A stretch of 5,732 nt of DNA from Saprospiraceae bacterium. GTDB taxonomy: Bacteria > Bacteroidota > Bacteroidia > Chitinophagales > Saprospiraceae. The stretch lies in contig JADZFI010000350.1 of assembly GCA_020850025.1 (NCBI GenBank), positions 1 through 5,732 of the forward strand, given 5' to 3'. Numbering within the stretch: the stretch's first letter is position 1; each line of letters begins with the position of its first letter. A program made the position numbers and the translations under genes. Below are positions 1 through 5,732 of this stretch, in pieces. The notes under the pieces are model-generated. The model was not told where the DNA came from, made no database searches, and saw only the letters and a program-made list of their open reading frames with translations.

Positions 1-543
1 GGTACCGCCAACGAAGCCGGCGCTACCAACCTCGCAATTTTCAACTCTCTGGTTCACATTGGCGCCAATCCACCGCTTTGCGGCCTGATTTTTCGGCCAG
101 ACTCCGTAGAACGCCACACGCTGTCTAATCTGGAAACCACCGGGTGCTATACCATCAATCACCTGAACCCTTCCATATACGAAAAAGCACACCAGACCTC
201 GGCAAGGTATCCGGCTCATATCTCCGAATTCGACGCTACCGGCCTTACTCCGGCGTACAAAAACGGCTTTCCCGCCCCTTTTGTCAAGGAAAGCATGGTC
301 CAATTCAGTGTGCTGCTGAAAGAGAAAATACCGCTTGCCATCAATAATACTATCCTGGTCATTGGCCAAATTCATGATGTCTGGATTCCAAAGGACATCC
401 TGCAGCCTGACGGATTTTTGGACTTGGAAAAAGCGGGCACCCTCACTTGCAGTGGTCTCGACAGCTACCACCAAACGCAACGCCTGGCAAGATTGAGTTA
501 CGCCAAACCTGATCAGGCTCTGGAGGTTATCAGTGTCCGATAA
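1..543 (+). CDS. Flavin reductase family protein (5'-truncated by window edge)
   Basis: The open frame enters from the left edge and gives 180 residues before TAA at 541-543. The visible part matches the flavin reductase / DIM6-NTAB fold (split-barrel FMN-binding proteins that use NAD(P)H to reduce flavin, cytoplasmic). Recognisable blocks are NLAIFNSLVHIGANPPLCG at visible residues 10-28, the FRPDSVERHT segment at 31-40, TINHL at 51-55, the AHQTSARYP stretch at 63-71, APFVKES at 92-98, ILVIGQI at 118-124 and SGLDSYH at 151-157. Proteins of this family are usually about 200 residues, so roughly 20-30 N-terminal residues lie outside the window. The stop is five bases before the photolyase-like start, so the two are probably co-transcribed. 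Inference: it may reduce or supply flavin to the downstream FAD protein. The family also contains oxygenase partners and pyridoxamine-oxidase-like members, so the substrate is not fixed. Confidence 0.88.
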   Translation, partial: GTANEAGATNLAIFNSLVHIGANPPLCGLIFRPDSVERHTLSNLETTGCYTINHLNPSIYEKAHQTSARYPAHISEFDATGLTPAYKNGFPAPFVKESMVQFSVLLKEKIPLAINNTILVIGQIHDVWIPKDILQPDGFLDLEKAGTLTCSGLDSYHQTQRLARLSYAKPDQALEVISVR

Positions 544-548
544 AAGCT

Positions 549-2063
549 ATGGAAATCAATGTGCTTTGGTATAAACGGGATTTGCGTGTGTACGATCACG
601 CACCCTTGCATAGTGCCATTGCAAGCGGATTGCCACTGCTTTGCTTGTATGTCTATGAACCGGACGTTTGGTCGGCCTATGATGCCGACATCCGGCACGC
701 CCGTTTTGTATGGCAATCCATCGCAGATCTTCAACAGCGCTATCCACAGCTGGGCTTGAAGGTTTTATACGGCGAATTGACTGACATACTGAAGAAACTC
801 AAGGATACCTACCAGATCAGGACGTTGTACAGCCATCAGGAAATTGGCGCCAGGATCACCTTCGATCGCGATTTGCGGGTGCGTGATTTTTGCAGGGTAA
901 ACGGGATCTCCTGGGAGGAACACCCCTGCAATGCTGTACAACGCGGCCTTAGACATCGCACAGGTTGGGACCAGGCCTGGAACCAGGTCATGTACGCCCC
1001 GATCGTTTATCCGGACGTCCGCAATATCCAGGCTGTCCAATGGCAGGCGCCCTCAGGTTTTCAGCTGCCCGCGGAGTTTCAGTCCAACATCAGCCAGCCG
1101 CACCTCCATTTCCAGCCCGGCGGAGAATCTGCGGCCATCTCCACCTTGTCGGATTTTCTTCAACGGCGTTACCGGCAATACGCCCGACAAATTTCCCAGC
1201 CGGAAAAAAGCCGTGAGTCGTGCAGCCGGCTCTCTCCCTATCTGGCCTGGGGCAATCTCAGCGTCAGGCAGGTCATTCAGGCAGTGGAGAAAACCAAAAA
1301 GAAGCAGCAAATTCAGGTAAAACCCCTGCAGGCATTCGTTTCGCGTATGCACTGGCATTGCCATTTTGTGCAGAAATTTGAAAGCGAATGCCGGATGGAA
1401 TTCGAACACATTAATCGCGGCTTCAACCGCCTTGAACAGCCTGTGATTCCGGAACGAATAAAGGCATGGGAAGAGGGTCGCACCGGATTTCCCCTGGTGG
1501 ATGCCTCTATCCGTTGTTTACGCGAAACCGGATATTTGAATTTTCGGATGCGGGCTATGCTGGTTTCTTTTCTCAGCCATGCGCTCTGGCAACCCTGGCA
1601 ATCCGGAGCGGGTTTTCTGGCCCGGCAATTTCTGGATTATGATCCGGGCATTCATTTCCCGCAGCTCCAAATGCAGGCAGGTGTGACCGGAATCAATACC
1701 ATCCGAATGTACAATCCGGTTAAAAACAGCCTGGAATACGACCCGGATGCCACCTTTATCCGAAAATGGGTGCCTGAACTGGCTCATTTGCCCACGCCAT
1801 TCGTTCACGAGCCCTGGAAAATGACGGCCCTGGAAAAGCAATTTTATGCATTTAACGAAAGTGCTGCCTATCCTGAACCAATTGTTGATCTGGCAACTGC
1901 CCTACGCTCAGCCTCCACTACCCTTTGGACGCTGAGGGATCATCCGGAGGTATTGAAAGAAAGTGAACGCATTTTGCAAAAACATACCTTTAGAAAAAGC
2001 AGGAAAGAAAAGGCCATCTCCAATTTTCAAACTGTTTCTGACCCTTATGAAGACGGGGAATAA
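549..2063 (+). CDS. Photolyase/cryptochrome-family FAD protein, DUF2256-associated type
   Basis: This 504-residue cytoplasmic flavoprotein has the full photolyase/cryptochrome layout. An N-terminal Rossmann-like antenna domain opens with LWYKRDLRVYDHAPL (6-20). A linker with HPCNAVQRGL (125-134) follows. The C-terminal helical FAD domain contains RLSPYLAWGNLS (227-238), TGFPLVDASIRCLRETGYLN (312-331), RMRAMLVSFL (333-342), LDYDPGIHFPQ (362-372), MYNP (387-390) and FIRKWVPEL (403-411). Length is close to that of typical members (about 450-520). Family members repair UV pyrimidine dimers with blue light or act as light sensors. Odd points by hand alignment with E. coli PhrB: the NNGGWQW stretch is replaced by HFPQLQM, so the N378 equivalent is H369 and W382 becomes L373; W359 is kept as W350 and W306 aligns with Q297. 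The C-terminal tail (about 470-490) is strongly basic. The ATG at 549 is five bases after the upstream stop and lets the protein begin right at the first beta strand. Family membership is secure; photolyase activity is not. Confidence 0.93.
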   Translation: MEINVLWYKRDLRVYDHAPLHSAIASGLPLLCLYVYEPDVWSAYDADIRHARFVWQSIADLQQRYPQLGLKVLYGELTDILKKLKDTYQIRTLYSHQEIGARITFDRDLRVRDFCRVNGISWEEHPCNAVQRGLRHRTGWDQAWNQVMYAPIVYPDVRNIQAVQWQAPSGFQLPAEFQSNISQPHLHFQPGGESAAISTLSDFLQRRYRQYARQISQPEKSRESCSRLSPYLAWGNLSVRQVIQAVEKTKKKQQIQVKPLQAFVSRMHWHCHFVQKFESECRMEFEHINRGFNRLEQPVIPERIKAWEEGRTGFPLVDASIRCLRETGYLNFRMRAMLVSFLSHALWQPWQSGAGFLARQFLDYDPGIHFPQLQMQAGVTGINTIRMYNPVKNSLEYDPDATFIRKWVPELAHLPTPFVHEPWKMTALEKQFYAFNESAAYPEPIVDLATALRSASTTLWTLRDHPEVLKESERILQKHTFRKSRKEKAISNFQTVSDPYEDGE

Positions 2064-2214
2064 AACCGTAAAAAAAGCAGACCTTCCACAAAAGACATGT
2101 GCTGTTTGTGGAAGGCCGTTTAGCTGGAGAAAAAAATGGGAGAAAGTTTGGGAGGAGGTGCGTTACTGCAGCGACAAGTGCAAAAACGAACGCAAAAAAT
2201 CCGGAACTGCCTGA
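2047..2214 (+). CDS. DUF2256 small zinc-finger-like protein
   Basis: This gene encodes 55 residues, strongly basic, with a four-cysteine pattern C18-x2-C21 and C41-x3-C45 around the core CAVCGRPFSWRKKWEKVW (18-35) and VRYCSDKC (38-45). That pattern and the conserved WRKKWE block are the signature of DUF2256, a family of very small proteins of unknown biochemical role, often encoded next to photolyase/cryptochrome homologues. The cysteines probably bind one zinc ion (inference). The frame stays open upstream to an ATG at 1963, but that start would put 28 extra residues wholly inside the photolyase gene. The ATG at 2047 gives a normal family length and only a 17-base overlap with the photolyase stop, which suggests translational coupling. 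No Shine-Dalgarno sequence is visible. Co-transcription with the two upstream genes is likely. Confidence 0.9.
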   Translation: MKTGNKTVKKADLPQKTCAVCGRPFSWRKKWEKVWEEVRYCSDKCKNERKKSGTA

Positions 2215-2640
2215 TTATTTGCTGAATTTTAGCACATCGGTATCTCCATTACCGCCACTGGTGTGTTCAAAATGCATTTGATTCGATTCCATTTTGATGA
2301 TTCGCCAGTCTTCTTCCAATTCCCCCAGTGCGCTGGGAACCGCGCCGCTGAAGTCGATCAAAAACTTGTTGGAACTGTCGTCGAAGCCTGTGGCCCAGGT
2401 ACCCGACCAGGTTTGACTGCCGTTGGTAGCGCTTAAGCTGCCATTGGCCCCAAACTCAAAGGTAAATCCTGAGTAGTAGCTTGTTTCGTCCTGTTTATCA
2501 AAGAAATAAGACACTTTCCATACCCCTGCGGCAGGTGTAGGGCCGGAACCATTGTTGGAAGAAGAAGAATTGTCGTCGCAGGCTATTAAACCCGTGAACA
2601 ACAAAAGGAAGAGCGGGAGGGAAATTCTTACAGAAAACAT
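2215..2640 (-). CDS. Small secreted lipoprotein with a lipocalin-like/beta-rich domain, function unknown
   Basis: From the ATG at 2640 the product is 141 residues. It begins with a lipoprotein signal peptide: Arg5, a hydrophobic run at about 7-20 and the lipobox LIAC with the lipidated Cys at 21. A Ser/Asn/Gly/Pro linker (about 24-36) leads to a compact domain at 38-141. This domain starts with GVWKVSYFFD, continues with FTFEFGANGSLSA and WSGTW, and ends in DVLKFSK, an alternating pattern expected of a small beta barrel or sandwich like the lipocalin-type domains frequent in Bacteroidota lipoproteins. That fold assignment comes from pattern only. An ATG ten codons upstream (2670) is also in frame but would add a polar stretch before the signal peptide. 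The acidic residues after the cysteine (CDDN) might affect surface export in this phylum, but that is speculative. It is convergent with the DUF2256 gene with no base between the stops. No ligand or enzyme function can be assigned. Confidence 0.8.
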   Translation of the reverse strand: MFSVRISLPLFLLLFTGLIACDDNSSSSNNGSGPTPAAGVWKVSYFFDKQDETSYYSGFTFEFGANGSLSATNGSQTWSGTWATGFDDSSNKFLIDFSGAVPSALGELEEDWRIIKMESNQMHFEHTSGGNGDTDVLKFSK

Positions 2641-2677
2641 GAGTAAGCTGTTTTGGTGAACTATTGACAATCAACAG

Positions 2678-2716
2678 CACAAATAAACAGCCTTGAACTA
2701 CCGTCAGACAACAAAA
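2678..2716 (-). promoter_or_regulatory. Weak candidate promoter for the lipoprotein gene
   Basis: On the minus strand TATTTGTG (2685 down to 2678) differs at one position from the Bacteroidota -7 element TAnnTTTG. TTG triplets at 2711-2709 and within TTTTG at 2716-2712 could serve as the -33 element, but the spacing (23 and 26 bases) is longer than usual. If used, transcription would begin near 2671, leaving about 30 untranslated bases before the ATG at 2640. Read-through from the persulfide dioxygenase gene upstream is an equally good explanation. Confidence 0.25.
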
Positions 2717-2726
2717 GCGTACCCAG

Positions 2727-2746
2727 CCGGGCAATCATGCTTCCGG
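2727..2746 (-). terminator. Possible hairpin downstream of the MBL-rhodanese gene
   Basis: CCGG (2727-2730) and CCGG (2743-2746) pair around an inner GCA/TGC stem (2731-2733 with 2738-2740), giving seven pairs with a two-base bulge and an ATCA loop. It lies 22 bases past the stop of the minus-strand persulfide dioxygenase gene. The nearest T-run on that strand (2716-2713) is ten bases further on, so it does not make a classical intrinsic terminator. It could still mark the transcript end. Confidence 0.25.
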
Positions 2747-2768
2747 GCGGGAAGAAACAGCCTCCAAA

Positions 2769-4190
2769 TCAACCCTGTTTCTTCGACGCACAAACAAAAT
2801 CAGTGGTTTGGAACAAACCGCTGTTCTTTATGGCAGAGAATCCACCTGCCACATCAATGAGGTTATCGTAGCCACGGGCACGCAGCGCCGAAATGAAGAT
2901 CATGGACCGGTATCCTCCTGCACAATGTACATGGTAGGTATTGTTGCGGTCAATGAGCAACATACTGTCGTTCAGAAAATCCAGTGGCGCTGTCTCTGCC
3001 TCGGGCAAATGCTCGGCCTCGTACTCGCCGGGTTTGCGCACATCGAGAATATGGTAAGCCGTGCCATCTGCCATTCTTTTGGCGAGTTCTTCCACCGGGA
3101 TGGAGATAATATGATCTAGTTCTCGTCCCTCTGCCTTCCATGCGTCTATACCACCTTCCAGGTAGCCCAGGCAGTGGTCGTACCCAACCCGTGCAAGACG
3201 CATGATGGTTTCAGCTTCCCGGCCGGGGTCGGTAATCAGCAAAAGCGGCTGTTTGACATCCGGAATCATAGCGCCAACCCATGGGGCAAAGCTGCCATCG
3301 AGGCCGATATTGATGCTGTTAGGCACAAAGCCTTTGGCAAAGGTCTGAGGCGCTCGGGTATCGAGCAGCAAAGCATTGGTTTCGTTGGCCGCAGCTTCAA
3401 AAGCGCGGGGGGACAGCGGCCGGTTACCCCTTTCCATCACGGCTTCGAAAGCGTCATAACCCTTTTTATTGAGGGCAACGTTCATGGGGAAGTATGCAGG
3501 AGGCGGTAGCAGTCCATCCGTCACCTCCTTAACGAACTCCTCCTTTGTCATGTCCGCGCGCAGTGCGTAGTTCACCTGCTTTTGATGCCCCAGGGTATCG
3601 GAAGTTTCTTTGCTCATGTTCTTACCACAAGCAGAACCGGCGCCATGTGCAGGATAAACAATGATGTCGTCGGAAAGAGGCATGATTTTATTTCTGAGGG
3701 AATCGAACAGCGTGGCGGCTAGCTCCTCCTGCGTCATGTGCGCCGCTTTTTGTGCGAGGTCGGGTCTGCCAACGTCGCCGATAAAAAGGGTGTCGCCACT
3801 GAATAACGCCACATCCTTGCCCTGTTCATCGCGAAGCAGATAGCAGGTGCTTTCCATGGTATGTCCGGGGGTATGCAGCACCTTAATGCTCAATTTCCCA
3901 ACCATCAGCACCTCGCCGTCCTGCGCAATATGTGCCGAAAAATCAGGATTGGCGTTAGGTCCGTAGACAATGGGAGCGCCGGTTTTATGGGAAAGATCGA
4001 GGTGGCCGCTCACAAAATCTGCGTGAAAATGTGTTTCCAGCACGTATTTGATGACAGCGCCGTCTTTTTCCGCTTTTTGCAGATATGGGGCTGTTTCGCG
4101 AAGCGGATCAATAACAACTGCCTCTCCTTCAGAAACAATATAGTAAGCGCCCTGAGCGAGACAACCGGTGTAGATTTGTTCGATTTTCAT
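2769..4190 (-). CDS. CstB-like persulfide dioxygenase: MBL-fold domain plus two rhodanese domains
   Basis: This 473-residue cytoplasmic protein has three parts. Residues 1-250 form a metallo-beta-lactamase-fold domain of the ETHE1/persulfide dioxygenase type, with THFHADFVSGH (53-63), HTPGH (106-110), SGDTLFIGDVGRPD (131-144) and YPAHGAGSACGK (179-190). In ETHE1 relatives the iron ligands correspond to H54, H110 and D133, all present. Residues about 260-357 form a rhodanese fold in which the expected active-site loop reads ITDPGREAE (319-327) without cysteine, so it is a pseudo-rhodanese. Residues about 365-460 form an intact rhodanese with DVRKPGEY (383-390) and the loop CAGGYRS with C423. 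This order matches Staphylococcus aureus CstB, which oxidises persulfides and makes thiosulfate. The frame extends to an ATG at 4253, but a promoter-like element lies within that extension and the MBL domain begins at MKIEQIYTG, so 4190 is preferred. No sulfide:quinone reductase or persulfide sensor gene is visible nearby. The domain calls are firm; the exact substrate (glutathione, CoA or other persulfide) is open. Confidence 0.92.
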   Translation of the reverse strand: MKIEQIYTGCLAQGAYYIVSEGEAVVIDPLRETAPYLQKAEKDGAVIKYVLETHFHADFVSGHLDLSHKTGAPIVYGPNANPDFSAHIAQDGEVLMVGKLSIKVLHTPGHTMESTCYLLRDEQGKDVALFSGDTLFIGDVGRPDLAQKAAHMTQEELAATLFDSLRNKIMPLSDDIIVYPAHGAGSACGKNMSKETSDTLGHQKQVNYALRADMTKEEFVKEVTDGLLPPPAYFPMNVALNKKGYDAFEAVMERGNRPLSPRAFEAAANETNALLLDTRAPQTFAKGFVPNSINIGLDGSFAPWVGAMIPDVKQPLLLITDPGREAETIMRLARVGYDHCLGYLEGGIDAWKAEGRELDHIISIPVEELAKRMADGTAYHILDVRKPGEYEAEHLPEAETAPLDFLNDSMLLIDRNNTYHVHCAGGYRSMIFISALRARGYDNLIDVAGGFSAIKNSGLFQTTDFVCASKKQG

Positions 4191-4220
4191 AATGAGCTGG
4201 ATTGAATTGCACTGATTTGG

Positions 4221-4254
4221 CAAAGATAATGAAGCGCTGTAAACAGCCAACAAA
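4221..4254 (-). promoter_or_regulatory. Bacteroidota-type promoter of the MBL-rhodanese gene
   Basis: Read on the minus strand, TATCTTTG (4228 down to 4221) is an exact match to the Bacteroidota -7 consensus TAnnTTTG. A TTG at 4250-4248 sits 19 bases upstream, and the overlapping TTTG at 4254-4251 sits 22 bases upstream; either could act as the -33 element. The start of transcription would fall around 4215, giving a short leader of about 25 bases before the ATG at 4190. The element lies inside the frame extension to 4253, which argues for the shorter protein. Confidence 0.65.
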
Positions 4255-4406
4255 CTGTCTGGTTCAGCGAAACGAAAACAAGGCTTGATTTCATCTCTAT
4301 GGAAGCTTTTTTTACGGTTTTACAGGCCAATCCATATTTTCGCCGTGAATTTCAACGTTTTATAACTGTGACTACTGTTCACGCACCCGCCGTTGTTAAA
4401 ATTTCC

Positions 4407-4426
4407 AAAAAAAATCCGCCAGCGGA
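4407..4426 (-). terminator. Small hairpin followed by eight T on the minus strand
   Basis: TCCGC and GCGGA form a 12-base palindrome with a two-base centre (4415-4426; in practice a four-pair stem with a four-base loop). On the minus strand it is followed directly by eight T (4414 down to 4407). The form is that of a short intrinsic terminator, but the stem is weak and no minus-strand gene lies just upstream. It may stop antisense transcription entering from the TPR gene or be a chance structure next to an A tract. Confidence 0.25.
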
Positions 4427-4565
4427 CTCGCATTTTTCGAACCTTGCGTTTGGTGAAAACACCTATCTTGCTACAACTGCCTTCAAAAAACTTCCGATGA
4501 AATGCCAAAACCCGGCAAACAACCGATTTCAGCTAAAAACAAATCCAAAACCACACCTATCCATC

Positions 4566-5732
4566 ATGTTCCTACGGAAAAGCATTTCTGCTCTCCTCCT
4601 TCTGCTCTCTGTTGTTGCGCTTTCGGCGCAGGAAACAGCGGTTTTTAACGAAGCCAACCTGGCGTACAAGCGCGGGGTTGATTTTTTTAACCAAAGCCTT
4701 TATGGTGTTGCCCAAAAAGAATTCCGCAATGCCATGGATCTGCTTCGCCCGGTGAACGAACCGGACTGGAAGGCCATCAAAATCGATGCGGAGCTTTATC
4801 ATGCCAAGTGCGCTGTGCGTTTGGGTCAGCCCGAAGCAGAAAAATTAGTCCTTGATTTCCTGAGGGAGAACTCTCCATCCCCCGTTGCCAGCCAGGCAGC
4901 CTTGGAAATTGGCGATTACTACTTTAACCGAAAAGAATACGATAAAGCCCTCACTTACTACGATCTCGCGCCTGAAGGCTCAGGCGCCACTCGTGAGGAG
5001 ATTCGGTTCAAAACGGGTTACTCCTATTTTGTAACCAAGAAATTCGGGCTGGCCAAAACGGCATTTATGCCCCTGAAAGATAATCCGAGGAGCCAGTTCT
5101 ACGAGCAGGCCAACTATTACTACGGCTGCTGTTCTTTTTTTGAGGGCAAATACGAAGATGCTGCCAAATCCTTTACCCGAGCCGAGCAGTCAGACAAATA
5201 CAAATCGGTGGTTCCTTACTACCTGACGCAGATCTATGCTGCTCAAAAGACTTACGACAAGGTCATTTCCTACGGCACCCCCAAAGCGAAAGATTCCAAT
5301 GTCAAGAACCGTCCGGAAATCAACCAGTTGGTGGGACAAGCCCATTATGAAAAAGGGGATTACAAAACCGCTCTGCCCTTCCTGGAATTTGCCGCTAAAA
5401 ACGGCGTAGCACTGCGTCCGGCAGATTACTACCAGCTCGGTTATGCACAATATCAAACCGGCCAATACAAACAGGCCATCCAGAACTTTGAAGAGCTTTC
5501 CAAACAGGACAGTCTACTCGGACAGAACGGACTCTACCACCTGGGCGATTGCTACCTCCGGGTAAAAGAAAAGAACAATAAATTCAATGCCCGCAATGCG
5601 TTTGGTCAAGCTGCCAGCATGAATTACGACAAGGCGGTTAAAGAAGATGCCCTGATCAATTATGCGAAACTGAGCTACGAACTGAAGTACGACCGCGATG
5701 CCATTGAAGCACTTCAGCGCTTGAGTCCGAAC
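4566..5732 (+). CDS. Exported tetratricopeptide-repeat protein (3'-truncated by window edge)
   Basis: The frame stays open from the ATG at 4566 to the window end, giving 389 residues without a stop. Residues 1-21 form a signal peptide: Arg4 and Lys5, a Leu-rich core at about 9-19 and a likely signal peptidase I site ALSA|QE after Ala21, so the protein is exported to the periplasm or outer membrane. The rest is a chain of helical TPR-like repeats, clearest at about 110-134 (DYYFNRKEYDKALTYY), 181-206 (YYYGCCSFFEGKYEDAAKSF), 253-278 (GQAHYEKGDYKTALPFLE) and 287-312 (YYQLGYAQYQTGQYKQAIQN), with weaker units at about 29-61, 145-170, 321-352 and 361-388. Such repeats bind partner proteins; no catalytic motif is seen. 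Long TPR proteins of this sort are common in Bacteroidota envelopes, and the full gene may be much longer. An in-frame ATG at 4497 exists but would place 23 polar residues before the signal peptide. No Shine-Dalgarno sequence precedes either start. The partner and role are unknown. Confidence 0.88.
   Translation, partial: MFLRKSISALLLLLSVVALSAQETAVFNEANLAYKRGVDFFNQSLYGVAQKEFRNAMDLLRPVNEPDWKAIKIDAELYHAKCAVRLGQPEAEKLVLDFLRENSPSPVASQAALEIGDYYFNRKEYDKALTYYDLAPEGSGATREEIRFKTGYSYFVTKKFGLAKTAFMPLKDNPRSQFYEQANYYYGCCSFFEGKYEDAAKSFTRAEQSDKYKSVVPYYLTQIYAAQKTYDKVISYGTPKAKDSNVKNRPEINQLVGQAHYEKGDYKTALPFLEFAAKNGVALRPADYYQLGYAQYQTGQYKQAIQNFEELSKQDSLLGQNGLYHLGDCYLRVKEKNNKFNARNAFGQAASMNYDKAVKEDALINYAKLSYELKYDRDAIEALQRLSPN

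Larger units (their letters stand above)
4191..4565. other. Divergent intergenic region, 375 bases
   Basis: This region separates the minus-strand persulfide dioxygenase gene from the plus-strand TPR gene. It contains the promoter described at 4221-4254, long A and T tracts, and three small inverted repeats: CGTGAA (4344-4349) with TTCACG (4378-4383), the TCCGC/GCGGA palindrome at 4415-4426, and GGTG-AAAA-CACC at 4452-4463. No plus-strand TAnnTTTG promoter with good spacing was found for the TPR gene; TATCTTGC at 4464-4471 with TTG at 4444-4446 is a poor candidate. A 62-codon minus-strand frame (4320-4508) has no recognisable protein features. Confidence 0.6.

Noticed and set aside
1..6. GGTACC at the exact left edge
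   Set aside because: It is a palindromic six-base restriction site that could reflect a clone end, but it is in frame within the flavin reductase coding sequence and the right edge shows no matching site, so it carries no biological meaning.
522..526. GGAGG as a ribosome binding site for the photolyase-like gene
   Set aside because: It is 22 bases before the ATG, too far to act, and lies inside the flavin reductase coding frame; other starts in the window also lack such sites.
1053..1409. 118-codon minus-strand frame inside the photolyase-like gene (and similar frames at 765-1040 and 1518-1841)
   Set aside because: These are shadows antisense to a well-conserved coding frame and show no domain features.
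1963..2046. Longer 83-residue version of the DUF2256 protein
   Set aside because: The extra 28 residues lie wholly inside the photolyase gene and do not resemble the family, whose members are about 50 residues.
3174..3509. Plus-strand frames opposite the persulfide dioxygenase gene (also 2808-3119 and 3861-4205)
   Set aside because: They lie antisense to conserved rhodanese and MBL motifs; no start context or protein family is recognisable.
4320..4508. 62-codon minus-strand reading frame in the intergenic region
   Set aside because: It has no recognisable motif, a composition typical of chance translation of A/T-rich DNA, and it overlaps the hairpin and T tract.
4497..4565. Upstream in-frame ATG for the TPR protein
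   Set aside because: It would put 23 polar residues ahead of a well-formed signal peptide beginning at 4566.

Overview
The window looks like an ordinary chromosomal stretch from a member of the Bacteroidota, possibly the Saprospiria/Chitinophagia side, although rank below phylum is a guess. Four things point there: no gene start has a well-placed Shine-Dalgarno sequence; there is a good TAnnTTTG-type promoter (TATCTTTG) upstream of one gene; a signal peptide ends in the common 'SAQ' style; and several proteins have a Bacteroidota-like build (a short lipoprotein with a Ser/Asn linker, a long periplasmic TPR protein, an MBL-rhodanese fusion). No RNA gene, CRISPR array, insertion sequence or prophage gene was seen.

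Layout. Positions 1-2214 carry a packed plus-strand cassette: the 3' part of a flavin reductase family gene (1-543), a photolyase/cryptochrome-family flavoprotein (549-2063), and a 55-residue DUF2256 zinc-finger-like protein (2047-2214) that overlaps the photolyase gene by 17 bases. Two minus-strand genes follow. One encodes a small lipoprotein (2215-2640) whose stop codon directly abuts the DUF2256 stop. The other encodes a three-domain persulfide dioxygenase/rhodanese protein of CstB-like architecture (2769-4190). A 375-base intergenic region (4191-4565) holds the promoter of the persulfide gene and some small inverted repeats. A plus-strand gene for an exported TPR-repeat protein then starts at 4566 and runs off the right edge.

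How the genes may work together. The first three genes are probably one operon. A flavin reductase could supply or reduce flavin for the FAD-dependent photolyase-like protein, and DUF2256 proteins are known to sit beside this kind of photolyase homologue. By hand alignment the photolyase-like protein lacks several residues of the classical photolyase FAD pocket and electron-transfer chain, so its activity should not be assumed to be plain CPD repair. The CstB-like protein is a self-contained sulfide/persulfide detoxification enzyme. The lipoprotein and the TPR protein are envelope proteins of unknown function with no visible link to the other genes. The most interesting item is the flavin reductase / atypical photolyase / DUF2256 cassette; nothing else looks like an undescribed system.
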